The notes under the pieces: generated by a model
Seen by the model: the letters and a program-made list of their open reading frames with translations, nothing else
The model's database searches: none
What the model was told of the DNA's origin: nothing
Source: JBGCEZ01 sp045106735
GTDB taxonomy: Bacteria > Planctomycetota > Phycisphaerae > Phycisphaerales > SM1A02
Length of the DNA: 64,000 bases
Reading direction: 5' to 3'
NCBI GenBank assembly: GCA_045106735.1
Contig: JBGCEZ010000013.1
Span: 24,745 to 88,744, forward strand
Shown: piece by piece, positions 26,501 through 34,100 of the stretch
Layout of the letters: the number at the start of each line of letters is the position of its first letter
How positions within the stretch are numbered: position 1 is the first letter of the stretch
Program-made: the position numbers and the translations under genes

Positions 26501-27335
26501 CAGAGAAGCTGCCGGGACCAACGCCAAGGTCGATCCCGATGCTGCCCCGAACGCCACCGACGCCTCGATCGCCACGCCAACGACCGACGAAAGCGAGCGT
26601 CCCGCTCCCATTCGCCGCCGCTCATTCGATCGGGACCGTTCGACTTCTGCCGCGCCCAACGATTCCAGCGCTGCCGTCGCCGTGGAACGGGATGCCAACG
26701 AAGTTCCCGCGCGAACCGGATTTCGACGCCGAACGTTCGTGGCCAAATCCAGCACTGTGACGCGCCCTGAATCCAGTCCTGAGACGAGCCCTGAGACGAG
26801 CTCTGAGACAAGCCCTGAGACGAGCCCTGAAGCTCGCCCCGATGCCTCCACGGACGTCGACCGAGCCGGCACGGACGCCGCACCACGTCGCTGGACTCGC
26901 CGGCAGCGATCTGCAACCGCACGCTTCGGATCCGAACCCCGCCTCGCCGGAACGGACGTCGATGCGACTTCCGACGCGGGCTCTGGTTCTGGTCCGGGTT
27001 CTGGCTCGGGTTCTGGCTTGAGCTCTGGCTCGAGTTCTGGCGGAAGCACCGTCGCCGAAACGGCCCGGATCACGTCGGCGCCCACGTTCACGGCAGCCAA
27101 GCGGCCCGCGAGCGGCTCTTCGGCCGGCGATCGTCGAACCCCGTGGGCCGAGCCACTCATCGTCATGACGCCCAGTCCACGCTCAGCCAACGCCGCCAAC
27201 GCCGCCGAGGCTGGGGCCGCCGGATGGTCCGCCGCACAGATCGCCACGTGGTCAGCCATCGGCATCGGGCTGGTGCTTTGTGCCCGCCGACTGACGGCCG
27301 GACGGCGCCCACATGCGACAACCCGAAACGCTTGA
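23580..27335 (+). CDS. giant disordered protein anchored in the membrane at both ends
   Basis: Unrecognised 1251-residue protein. ATG 23580 has a ggagag ribosome site; an upstream TTG is less likely. Five hydrophobic helices fill residues of about 10-185. About 1000 residues rich in Ala, Thr, Ser, Asp, Pro and Arg follow with no predicted fold. A final helix (QIATWSAIGIGLVLC) near 1225 is followed by basic residues. Inside the disordered part are recurring basic-aromatic motifs (RLRRRFN, WTRRSRNF, PIRRRSF, GFRRRTF, WTRRQRS), two ITAIVP segments, a SPET repeat and a Gly/Ser tract; the last two come from 12-bp arrays. A long tethered linker or scaffold is possible; function is unknown. Confidence 0.75.
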   Translation: MDQQNRTPAAGRTPAEVLVGYAVLLAAASVAGGAYAGSWSLESLRGIRTLPLVLTALAVVSLARTRRGLVALTCEVASIIVLLQAFNYVRLGLKRVDAGLGFDTSVLIVLAAGSLVASLMLWTRRPAADRAIGEWWATSALLGLPGRMLRSTPPSGTSRLALTGGLAILTVAFVFGHRETIRGAEAQVRALTQTTEEEPPAPTIRGDRSPGGSTHAGTDDAGRAAAADDRSLRRPESTFSPPVRIPAERTGSNRVTPDLRNDRARSTPMRSVASRSFGRSAWMDAIGIPNLMRAGVDPSEFDRPALNDRRVAVAPPVRGRLVPPAERHRPSLIAPLSDSDANLLDRSSLLQIAARTTPPATPTPATPATPNTELASAPGASGVTATIPEARQPARTDAETSTRVGDGDATRTADASARDRAGAASTDPAPPASPSIAPARRRSVADLVAAITSNDSADESPNEQEVHPDANDRLDRAIRSRLSRLRVPPVEAARHESQPTSVPGASNTADGSDGTGVADAGTANAATERPADHITAIVPGNATTSGSTHPIFRTPVPVRNTRSDDAVANRVNPDDRAESHADPADPAVITAIVPDSSTQTSSIPGPSTVPPGEAAGPPIVVADVEAKSNDGPSDGLNEVVHRGSAADHRPGIASANQTGDRGVGTPTVERTGGEFSVPAEQSKVGLPGARRVDELTRSVTDRSRAATAAPPEPRLRRRFNSSSPVQASGDVRPTASGVAAEEPPGSTADNAANADSAKAAVANEAAPKDAPTNAVAGSPLLGPNGIASEAPSDALESPASPNAESSSSAARSGTLPKSDALSHDGRRPERHPAIETRRTPRTAEGSGRTTGDAKAPVRDATVVRAEGGADDGAAEDAIDAPPARQAWTRRSRNFAAATKPAVAGNDARNDASPIRRRDSAKAPLRRRPADAASTASASNSNSVTTDATDVTNVTDATHANDADAHDIDNVRTQAREAAGTNAKVDPDAAPNATDASIATPTTDESERPAPIRRRSFDRDRSTSAAPNDSSAAVAVERDANEVPARTGFRRRTFVAKSSTVTRPESSPETSPETSSETSPETSPEARPDASTDVDRAGTDAAPRRWTRRQRSATARFGSEPRLAGTDVDATSDAGSGSGPGSGSGSGLSSGSSSGGSTVAETARITSAPTFTAAKRPASGSSAGDRRTPWAEPLIVMTPSPRSANAANAAEAGAAGWSAAQIATWSAIGIGLVLCARRLTAGRRPHATTRNA
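26778..26837 (+). repeat. 12-bp tandem array, five units (SPET repeat)
   Basis: Units close to cctgagacgagc; four good copies and one decayed. They code for a Ser-Pro-Glu-Thr repeat in the disordered protein. Confidence 0.9.
26979..27038 (+). repeat. 12-bp tandem array, five units (Gly/Ser tract)
   Basis: Units close to ggctcgggttct, coding for GSGS-type repeats in the disordered protein, 140 bp after the SPET array. Confidence 0.88.
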
Positions 27336-27495
27336 CCCCGACTCATGCTCGGGACCAGGGTTCGACTGCACTTCGTGCCGCGCGTGTTCGATGCTGAGTT
27401 CCAACGACGTGGACGAATCCACCGTCGCCCGTGCCGAAGCCTTCTCGGATCCGGAGCACCCACCGTGGGCCTCTTCATCAATGGTCACCGCCTGA
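27313..27495 (+). CDS. possible small Cys-rich protein
   Basis: Sixty codons starting inside the end of the disordered-protein gene (23-bp overlap) and overlapping the next gene by about 31 bp. It has a tight cysteine cluster (CSGPGFDCTSCRAC) and then an acidic stretch. Third positions are about 70% G or C, better than in the competing frame over the same bases. The cluster could bind a metal. It may be a separate small protein or the N-terminus of the next gene displaced by a frameshift. Not recognised. Confidence 0.4.
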   Translation: MRQPETLDPDSCSGPGFDCTSCRACSMLSSNDVDESTVARAEAFSDPEHPPWASSSMVTA

Positions 27496-27959
27496 AGGCC
27501 GCTGCATTCTCGCTGCACCAATTCTGCGGCGCGGTGCGCACGATCTTCCCGGACTTGGTCGACGACCGAGTTGTGGAAGCCGTCACGGCGTTCTTGTACC
27601 TCCGGGTCGCCGAAGAAACCTTTGGTCGCCGTTTCGCTGCTGCCCTGCGCTCGCGAGCGCGCGAAACGTACAAGTTCAGCGACTGGTCGGAGATCGAGTC
27701 GCGCATCGCCCGAATTGAACACAACATTGAAGCGTTCGATGCAACCAGCGCTGAACTCGACCCGGCGCTGATGGCCGAGGAAGAATTCACCCGTCACGTC
27801 CGCAGCGTCATACGCTCCATCTTGCTCGAAGCGAACAATCCGTGGCAGGACACCAACATTGTCCGGCACACGTTCCCCCGCTTCGAAAACGCAGTGGTCC
27901 GAATCCAGAAGCATCTCGAAGGCATCAAGGGACAGTCAACGTTCCTCATGCGCCGCTGA
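27465..27959 (+). CDS. hypothetical alpha-helical protein
   Basis: Unrecognised protein. From GTG 27465 it has 164 residues (VGLFINGHRLKAAAFSLHQF); an in-frame ATG at 27345 would add 40 residues of poorer composition that overlap the Cys-rich frame, so the GTG is preferred but not sure. The sequence is mostly helical and charged, with ETYKFSDWSEIESRIARIEHNIEAF and EEEFTRHVRSVIRSILLE, and ends in a basic LMRR. No membrane segment or known motif. It lies directly after the disordered membrane protein and may be cotranscribed with it. Confidence 0.6.
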   Translation: MGLFINGHRLKAAAFSLHQFCGAVRTIFPDLVDDRVVEAVTAFLYLRVAEETFGRRFAAALRSRARETYKFSDWSEIESRIARIEHNIEAFDATSAELDPALMAEEEFTRHVRSVIRSILLEANNPWQDTNIVRHTFPRFENAVVRIQKHLEGIKGQSTFLMRR

Positions 27960-28025
27960 GACGCGCCTGCGCATCCCGAACCTTCGTCCCGATCAGCCGA
28001 GCCGGTGAACCTTGGCGCCGACCCT

Positions 28026-28103
28026 GCCGCCCACCCGGTCGCCGACGTCGCCGCGCACCCGGTTGCCCACGTGGCCGCCCACCCGGTCGCCCCGGTGGCC
28101 GCC
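28026..28103. repeat. 24-bp (2 x 12) tandem array in intergenic DNA
   Basis: Three units of 24 bp beginning gccgcccacccg, each made of two alternating 12-mers. It lies between the 3' ends of the hypothetical gene and the small methyltransferase gene, outside any gene I believe in, yet keeps the 12-bp period. Confidence 0.85.
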
Positions 28104-28152
28104 GAACTCCGAAGTCTCCGTGCGAGCGTCGCCGGGGCCAGGGCGGCCGTGC

Positions 28153-28881
28153 TTACGGAAGCCGCGCTTCAAACACGATGAGCCGTTCTCGGTGGATCCC
28201 GTCGACCACTGAGTACGCGTTCGGCAGCCGCGCGATCTCGCGCATGAACGCTTCGTCTTCAAAGTAATACGCTCGGAACGGCCCGCTGGTCTCACCGACG
28301 ACGCGGACTTGCATGCCGTGTTCTTCCATGAGCCGGATCGAGCGCGGAATGTCGGCCATCGACGACTGAATGAAGACGAGTCGCCCGCCAGGCCGGACGA
28401 GCTTGTGGGCGTCATTGATCAGCATGTCAATGAAGTATCGGCGATGCCGCTTGCCGCTCTGGCAGAACGGCGGATTCGTGACGAGCGTGTCCCAAGGCGC
28501 TTCGCCGGAGTGCGATGCACCCGGGACGTGGGTCCAATCGGCCACGTGGTAGTCGATCGGAATCGTCGCCCCGTGTTTGCGCAGGTTGTGCTCGGCGTTG
28601 GCGTTGGCCTCGGCCGTGATTTCCGTCAGCGTCATCCGGGCCGCGCCACGAGCGGCCAACAGAATCGCGTGGATTCCGCAGCCGGTTCCGAGTTCCAGAA
28701 CGTGTTCGCCGCTGAAATCCAGTTGCATCAGCATTCGGCCCAGATGCATGCCATGGGGCGTCGGATTCCAGACGCCCGCCGGCACATCGAGCTTCAGTTC
28801 AAGGTCGGCAAACGCTGCTTCCAGGGTCGCCGGATACAGGTTGTCGCCGTGTCGTTCCTCGGGCCGTTCTCCGTGAGGCAC
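28153..28881 (-). CDS. SAM-dependent methyltransferase, NPPF type
   Basis: Class I methyltransferase of 242 residues. The SAM-binding glycine motif is VLELGTGCGIHA, and the catalytic NPPF motif (TNPPFCQSG) marks the group that methylates amide or amino nitrogen in RNA, DNA or protein (methyltransferase small domain, as in RsmC and PrmC). Start taken as GTG 28881, with aaggtgg about 6 nt upstream; an open frame extends further but has no ribosome site and a shadow-like composition. It is followed upstream on the same strand by the larger methyltransferase gene. Substrate not determinable. Confidence 0.85.
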   Translation of the reverse strand: MPHGERPEERHGDNLYPATLEAAFADLELKLDVPAGVWNPTPHGMHLGRMLMQLDFSGEHVLELGTGCGIHAILLAARGAARMTLTEITAEANANAEHNLRKHGATIPIDYHVADWTHVPGASHSGEAPWDTLVTNPPFCQSGKRHRRYFIDMLINDAHKLVRPGGRLVFIQSSMADIPRSIRLMEEHGMQVRVVGETSGPFRAYYFEDEAFMREIARLPNAYSVVDGIHRERLIVFEARLP

Positions 28882-28993
28882 GGATGACCACCTTTCGTGC
28901 AAATGGTTCAGGCTGCGGTGCGGCGAAGCGGACTCCCTCGCTCCGCGTCGGCCAGCCTTCCCGGCCGGCGAACATGCACTGCACGGAGCTGTC

Positions 28994-30520
28994 TCAGCCC
29001 TCGGACGGCATCTTATCAACCAGGAACGCCTCCAGCCGGCGTCCCACCCGCAGCACATGGAGATCGATCGGCACCTCGCCCCGGCCGCGAAGCTTGCGGC
29101 TGGCCACGTCCGGATCCACCGCCCCGCCGCGCGTCCGCACCGTCACGATTCCCGCATCGAGCGCTCGGAGCCGTTCGCGCACGCGTTCAAGTCGCCAGGG
29201 CATCACTTCACGCACGGTCCAGGCGGTGAACCACGGGGAGGCGACCGGTTCCGGCGTCGCGATGATCCCCAAGCCCGGGGCCAATTCCGAGGCCGCGAAT
29301 CCCTCGGGCACCGAGGCCGCGAGTGCCGTCCACACGAGCCGGGCCCGCTCGATGGCCGGATGCGGCACCAGCAGGCAGTCGCCCGGCGCGGGCGGGCCGT
29401 GGGCCACGAGATGCGACCACGTTGCGTCATCGCTTGCCGCGTCACCGGCGATCGTCACGCGTTCGGTCCGGGCCAGCCCCGATTGCGTGGCCCGTCGTCC
29501 ATGGACGCTCGCTCCGTCGCCGTACCAGGCCACGGCTTGCACCATGCGACCGGCACGGGCGATGTACTCGAGCTCGGCGCGGCCCAAGCCGACGTTGGCC
29601 AAATCATCGGCCGGTTCATTGGCCGGTTCGTCGGCCGTTTCACTGGCTGCCTGATTGGCCGTTTCACTGGCTGCTTGATTGGCCGCGGAGAGTTCGGCGG
29701 CTGAAACGCCCGGCCCAAGTTTGACGGCCAGTCGCCAAGCCTTCGTGACCAACGCGGCGATCACATCCGGCCCAGGATCGTGATCTTCCAGTCGCAGTCG
29801 ACGACGACCCTGCAGTTCTTGCCGACGTGAGGGATCGAGATGCACGGCCGCGCCCGCGCAGTGGGTGGCGAACGCAGCATCGATCGTCTCGGCGACCCCG
29901 ACGAGTTCGCACGCGCTCGACCCGACGCGTGGCGGCGACGCATCGGCATCGGCCGCGGTGGACGACCATCGGACCAGTGTGGGACGTCCAACGGCGTGCC
30001 CGGCGAGGGCCACGTTGTGCATGGCCATTCGGAGTCGTCGCTCATCACGGTCGACCAGCACGATGCGCCGCACGTGCGGGAGCTCGACCAATCGCATCGC
30101 GTCGCCGCCGGCACCACAGCCGAGGTCCCAGACCACCGGCGCGCCCTCGGCCAATCGCTGCATTTTGGGACGCGAGACATCCACCGCGGTCGCTTGCTCA
30201 GCGCCTTCCCGGTCAGAGAGTGCGCGCTCGGCTTCCGGCCAACGGTCTTCCAGCCGCCGCCGGGCAATCACCGCGTCAATCGCCGCGGCCACCGTCGCTT
30301 GATCTGCGACCTTGCGCCAGCGCATGATGTGCCGCGCCGTGGGCGGCTCGTCGCCCGACCAGTCGGCCGCGATCTGCTGCAGCAAGGGATGCCCGGATCG
30401 GGCCGCGTCGTCCCCATCGACATCCACCACATCGCGCGTGACGCCCTCCGACGCCGCAGCGACCGGATCGGCGAGGGACAATTCGCGCCAGGGCCGCGCC
30501 GCATCCACCGGGTCGGTCAC
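28994..30520 (-). CDS. class I methyltransferase with THUMP-like C-terminal domain
   Basis: Protein of 508 residues. A helical N-terminus of about 130 residues is followed by a Rossmann methyltransferase core (VVWDLGCGAGGDAMRL) and a C-terminal THUMP-like domain with the TVRTRGGAVDPDVASRKLRG signature. The family probably acts on RNA. A six-unit 12-bp array encodes NQAASETA-type repeats inserted just after KLGPGVSAAEL in the core. GTG start overlaps the stop of the upstream membrane-protein gene by 4 bp. Substrate unknown. Confidence 0.85.
   Translation of the reverse strand: MTDPVDAARPWRELSLADPVAAASEGVTRDVVDVDGDDAARSGHPLLQQIAADWSGDEPPTARHIMRWRKVADQATVAAAIDAVIARRRLEDRWPEAERALSDREGAEQATAVDVSRPKMQRLAEGAPVVWDLGCGAGGDAMRLVELPHVRRIVLVDRDERRLRMAMHNVALAGHAVGRPTLVRWSSTAADADASPPRVGSSACELVGVAETIDAAFATHCAGAAVHLDPSRRQELQGRRRLRLEDHDPGPDVIAALVTKAWRLAVKLGPGVSAAELSAANQAASETANQAASETADEPANEPADDLANVGLGRAELEYIARAGRMVQAVAWYGDGASVHGRRATQSGLARTERVTIAGDAASDDATWSHLVAHGPPAPGDCLLVPHPAIERARLVWTALAASVPEGFAASELAPGLGIIATPEPVASPWFTAWTVREVMPWRLERVRERLRALDAGIVTVRTRGGAVDPDVASRKLRGRGEVPIDLHVLRVGRRLEAFLVDKMPSEG
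29609..29680 (-). repeat. 12-bp tandem array, six units, inside THUMP-like methyltransferase gene
   Basis: Units of the form ggccgtttcact and ggctgcttgatt alternate. They code for NQAASETA and related repeats. The core ttggcc/ctggctg resembles the arrays in the CFA synthase and recQ genes. Confidence 0.9.
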
Positions 30521-31452
30521 GCTCCGGTCTCGCCCCCGGGCCGGCCATCGGTCCCGGCCAGATCAGCCGCGGGGGCCGATGGGGTGTACGCCGCCGCCCG
30601 CCGCACCATCGGTCGCGGCGCTGCGTCCTTCTGAGGATCGTCTTCGTGTTCGAGGAACCCACGGGCCCAGCCCAGGCCCATGGACCCGCCGATCATGCCG
30701 CCGGCGACCCACATGAGTCCGTGGACCGGTCCGGGCGACGGGACGCCGTACATCCGCACGAAGGCTTCGGCGTCGGCTCCCAGACGGACTTCAGCGACGA
30801 CGAGGGCGACAGCGCCAACGAGCACCACCGCCGGCACCAGGAGGTATGGCTGAATATGCGGGCTGGCGAGCCGGGCGGCGAGCCCCGCACCAACCCCGGC
30901 CACGACCGCGGCACCGAGCGCCTGGCCGACGACTGGCGTGCGGCTGACGATCCACGCGACTGGCAAAGCCGCCACGCAGGCCGCGGCGAATCGAATCGCG
31001 GCCACGCTGGCGAACGGCGAAGGTCGACTCCCGTCGACGGTGGGTTCGACATCGGGCAACTCGCCGGCCCCGCGGATCACCGCGGCGGCCGTGACACCAC
31101 CCACCACGGCCCAGATCACCGTCTCGATCGCCAGGCCGCGAACCGAGCCGCCGCCGATGATGAAGGTGTCCATGGCCCCCATCCGCCACGCGAGGCCAAA
31201 GAACGCCCAGCCGGCGACAAAGAGCCCGACCGCGGGATTTGAAAAGCGTCCGACGAGGATCCCGATCACCATCGCGGAGACGGAGGCCACCACGATCGCC
31301 CCAATCGCGGCCACGAGGCTCGAGGCGTCGAAGATCGATGGCTGGATCAGGCCTGCGCCGCCGCGGAACGCGCCAGCCGCGGACGCTCCGATCACGCCGG
31401 CCACGATCGAGCCAACGACGAGGGCGGAATTGCGAAGGACATCCTGCAGCAT
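30517..31452 (-). CDS. polytopic membrane protein of unknown function
   Basis: Protein of 311 residues with about eight hydrophobic helices spread over residues of 5-265 and a cytosolic tail ending in Asp/Pro/Gly-rich sequence. ATG 31452 is the start. Small residues (Gly, Ala, Val) dominate, and the helices NSALVVGSIVAGVIGAS and VIWAVVGGVTAAAVI are clear. No transporter signature was recognised. It overlaps the THUMP-like methyltransferase gene by 4 bp, so expression is coupled, but a shared function is not evident. Confidence 0.75.
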   Translation of the reverse strand: MLQDVLRNSALVVGSIVAGVIGASAAGAFRGGAGLIQPSIFDASSLVAAIGAIVVASVSAMVIGILVGRFSNPAVGLFVAGWAFFGLAWRMGAMDTFIIGGGSVRGLAIETVIWAVVGGVTAAAVIRGAGELPDVEPTVDGSRPSPFASVAAIRFAAACVAALPVAWIVSRTPVVGQALGAAVVAGVGAGLAARLASPHIQPYLLVPAVVLVGAVALVVAEVRLGADAEAFVRMYGVPSPGPVHGLMWVAGGMIGGSMGLGWARGFLEHEDDPQKDAAPRPMVRRAAAYTPSAPAADLAGTDGRPGGETGA

Positions 31453-31538
31453 GCGGCATTCCGAACGGGTGGAAGTGGGAGTCCGGACGCGGGTCCGGCG
31501 GAAACGTAGTCTATCAGCCCCCCGCCGGCGGCCTCGGC

Positions 31539-31574
31539 CCTTCGCTCGGCCGTTCGCTCGGTCCCTTGCTTGGC
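31539..31574 (+). repeat. 12-bp tandem array, three units, upstream of hutH
   Basis: Units ccttcgctcggc, cgttcgctcggt and cccttgcttggc, 55-90 bp before the hutH start. In non-coding DNA. Confidence 0.8.
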
Positions 31575-31629
31575 CACCTCACCATCGCCGCTTCGTGCCC
31601 CTCGCCCTGACCTCTCCCGAGCCCCGCGC

Positions 31630-33222
31630 ATGTCCGATCCTGCCGCCGACGCCCCCTTCGACTCGCCCGTGACCCTCGATGGCCGGCCCCTCACGATCGA
31701 CGAGATTGAATCGGTGGCCCGGGGCCATCGGCCGGTCGAGCTGGCGGAGGCCTCCCGCCGCGCCATGGACCGGGCCCGGGCGATCGTCGAGGCCGCCGCC
31801 GTCGGCCCCGATGCGGTCTACGGCGTGAACACGGGATTCGGTTCGCTCTCGCGTCAGCGAATTGATGCCGATGCAATCGCCGACGTGCAGATCAACATCG
31901 TCCGTTCCCACGCCGCCGGCGTTGGCGCCCCGCTGCCCAAGGATCTGGTTCGGGCGATGATGGTCCTGCTGGCGGCGAGCCTGGCTCGCGGCCGATCGGG
32001 AGCCCGGCCCCTGGTGGTCGATGGCCTCCTGGCGATGCTCGCGGCCGACATCACCCCGGTGGTGCCGGGAGTTGGATCGGTTGGCGCGTCTGGCGACCTC
32101 GCGCCCCTTTCGCATGTGGCCCTCGCGCTGATCGGGGAAGGGCCCGTCACGCACGCCGCCGACCCGAATCCGATGCCCGCGGCCGACGCCATGCGTGCGT
32201 GCGGCATCTCGCCGGTCGCGCTCGGGGCCAAGGAAGGTCTCGCGCTGCTCAACGGCACCCATCTCATGGCCGCGATGGGCGCGTTGGCCGTCGCCGACGC
32301 CGAACGGCTGATTGACGCCTCGATCGGGGCGGCGGCAATGGCGGTTGATGCCAGCCGCGCATCGGCCGGACCGTTTGATGCCCGCATCCACGCCGCGCGC
32401 ACGCAACCTGGGCAGCAGCGCGTTGCCTCGGCACTGCGCACGATGCTGGCCGGGTCGGCGATTCTCGAATCGCATCGAGTGGACGATCCGCGGGTGCAGG
32501 ATCCGTATTGCTTGCGCTGCATCCCGCAGGTCATCGGTGCGGTGGTTGACGCGGTGGCCAGCGTCCGCACGGTCATCGACCGCGAACTTGGCGCGGTGAC
32601 CGACAATCCGCTGGTCTTTCTCGACGACGATGCGGCCAACGCCCCGGTCAGCGGCGACATCGTCAGCGGTGGCAACTTCCACGGCATGCCTCTGGCCATC
32701 GCCCTCGACCACCTGAGCATCGCCCTCTGTCACCTCGCCGGCATCAGCGAACGCCGCACGTACTGGCTGCTCGCCGCGGCCGACCCGCAGAATCCGTTGC
32801 CGCCTCACCTCAGCCCGGTTCCAGGACTGCACAGCGGACTCATGATCACGCAGTACACGGCCGCCGCGTGCGTCAACGAGTTGCAGGTGCTCGCCGCCCC
32901 GGCCAGCGTCGGCAACATTCCGACCAGCGCCGGCATTGAGGACTACAACAGCTTTGGCCCCACGGCCGGACACCAGGCCCGGCAGGCGATCGAGCGCGTT
33001 CGAACCGTGATCGCCATCGAAATGCTCGTCATGAGTGAGGGCCTGGACGGCCAGCGTCCCGAGCGATCCGGGGCCCACGTCGAGGATCTGCACACCCGCA
33101 TTCGGACCCACGTCCCACGATTGGTCGCCGATCGCCCCCCATCGCCCGATATCGCGGTGCTGGAGGCCCATATTGCGACCGGCGGCCTGGCCAGCGGCGC
33201 CTGGTCGGCGGCGGAAGCTTGA
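31630..33222 (+). CDS. hutH: histidine ammonia-lyase
   Basis: Aromatic amino acid lyase that removes ammonia from histidine to give urocanate. The MIO cofactor triad Ala153-Ser154-Gly155 lies in GASGDLAPLSH. Other hallmarks are YGVNTGFGSLS, QDPYCLRCIPQVIGA and SGGNFHGMPLA, all of the HAL type rather than plant PAL. At 530 residues the length is near the usual 510. Start at ATG 31630 (MSDPAADAPF). No hutU, hutI or hutG gene is nearby, so histidine use would depend on genes elsewhere. A lipocalin gene follows by about 60 bp. Confidence 0.95.
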   Translation: MSDPAADAPFDSPVTLDGRPLTIDEIESVARGHRPVELAEASRRAMDRARAIVEAAAVGPDAVYGVNTGFGSLSRQRIDADAIADVQINIVRSHAAGVGAPLPKDLVRAMMVLLAASLARGRSGARPLVVDGLLAMLAADITPVVPGVGSVGASGDLAPLSHVALALIGEGPVTHAADPNPMPAADAMRACGISPVALGAKEGLALLNGTHLMAAMGALAVADAERLIDASIGAAAMAVDASRASAGPFDARIHAARTQPGQQRVASALRTMLAGSAILESHRVDDPRVQDPYCLRCIPQVIGAVVDAVASVRTVIDRELGAVTDNPLVFLDDDAANAPVSGDIVSGGNFHGMPLAIALDHLSIALCHLAGISERRTYWLLAAADPQNPLPPHLSPVPGLHSGLMITQYTAAACVNELQVLAAPASVGNIPTSAGIEDYNSFGPTAGHQARQAIERVRTVIAIEMLVMSEGLDGQRPERSGAHVEDLHTRIRTHVPRLVADRPPSPDIAVLEAHIATGGLASGAWSAAEA

Positions 33223-33285
33223 ATCTGCAGGCCCGGGCCAGCCGATACAGATGGTGACGATGCCCCGATTCCAGGAGTTCCGCCG

Positions 33286-33927
33286 ATGTACCGACTGCCC
33301 TTGGCTTCCCTGTTGCCCCTGCACCGACTCGCTGGGCTCGCCCTCGGTTGCACGCTCCTCATGACCGCGTGCGCGAGCGCCCCGCGCACCGCGGCCGTGA
33401 CCAAGCCCGGTCCGCTGCCGACGGTGGCGAACGTCGACTTGGGGAAGTACACCGGACAGTGGTACGAGGTGGCGCGCTACGACAATCGATGGCAACGGGG
33501 CACGGTCAATGTCATCGCCGACTATTCGCTGTATCCGAACGGGACGATCAAGCTGGCCAACAGCGCCCGCAAAGATTCGCTGACCGGCAAGGTAAAGAAG
33601 GGCACGGGCAAGGGCTCCGTGAAGAAGGGCAGCAACAACGCCAAATGGCGGGTGCAGTTCGTCTGGCCGTTCAAGGCCGACTACTGGATCATCGACCTGT
33701 GCCCGGACTACCAGTGGGCGGTCGTCGGGCAACCGTCGCGCGACAATCTCTGGATTCTTTCGCGGACACCGGTCTTGGACGCGGACATCGTGACCGGCAT
33801 CCACACGCGCCTGCAGACCAATGGCTACGACATCAAGAAGTTGGTGACAACGACCCAGCCGGTCGATGCCCCGACGTTCGCGCCCGGTGGCGGCATCGTT
33901 CAGCCGCCGAAGCCCGAAGGGGGCTGA
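33286..33927 (+). CDS. Blc-type lipocalin, outer-membrane lipoprotein
   Basis: Bacterial lipocalin of 213 residues. The signal peptide ends in a lipobox LMTAC, so Cys at about 27 should be lipidated. The lipocalin signature is present: LGKYTGQWYEVARYDNRWQR, the GTVNVIADYSL strand, and DLCPDYQWAVVGQPSRDNLWILSR near the end. Between strands C and D there is a Lys/Gly-rich segment (GKVKKGTGKGSVKKGSNN) replacing the usual loop. A strong ccaggag ribosome site precedes ATG 33286. Blc proteins bind fatty acids or lysophospholipids in the envelope. Confidence 0.92.
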   Translation: MYRLPLASLLPLHRLAGLALGCTLLMTACASAPRTAAVTKPGPLPTVANVDLGKYTGQWYEVARYDNRWQRGTVNVIADYSLYPNGTIKLANSARKDSLTGKVKKGTGKGSVKKGSNNAKWRVQFVWPFKADYWIIDLCPDYQWAVVGQPSRDNLWILSRTPVLDADIVTGIHTRLQTNGYDIKKLVTTTQPVDAPTFAPGGGIVQPPKPEGG

Positions 33928-33951
33928 AGCACGCACGGGCCAGGTGACGCC

Positions 33952-33981
33952 CGCGCGACGGCGCTTTTCCGCCGTCGCGCG
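33952..33981 (+). terminator. strong hairpin after the lipocalin gene
   Basis: Perfect 12-bp stem (cgcgcgacggcg against cgccgtcgcgcg) with a loop cttttc, 25 bp after the stop codon. No U-run follows, but the stability makes it a likely transcript end or 3' protector. Confidence 0.75.
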
Positions 33982-34100
33982 ACGCATTCGAACGGTCCTC
34001 GACGACGAATTCGGATCATTCCCGCGCACGGGGCCCAGCCGCTCGGCCTTCCCCGGCACGGGGGCTTGTGTGGGTCCTCGCCCCCGCGAGGAGCCGATCC

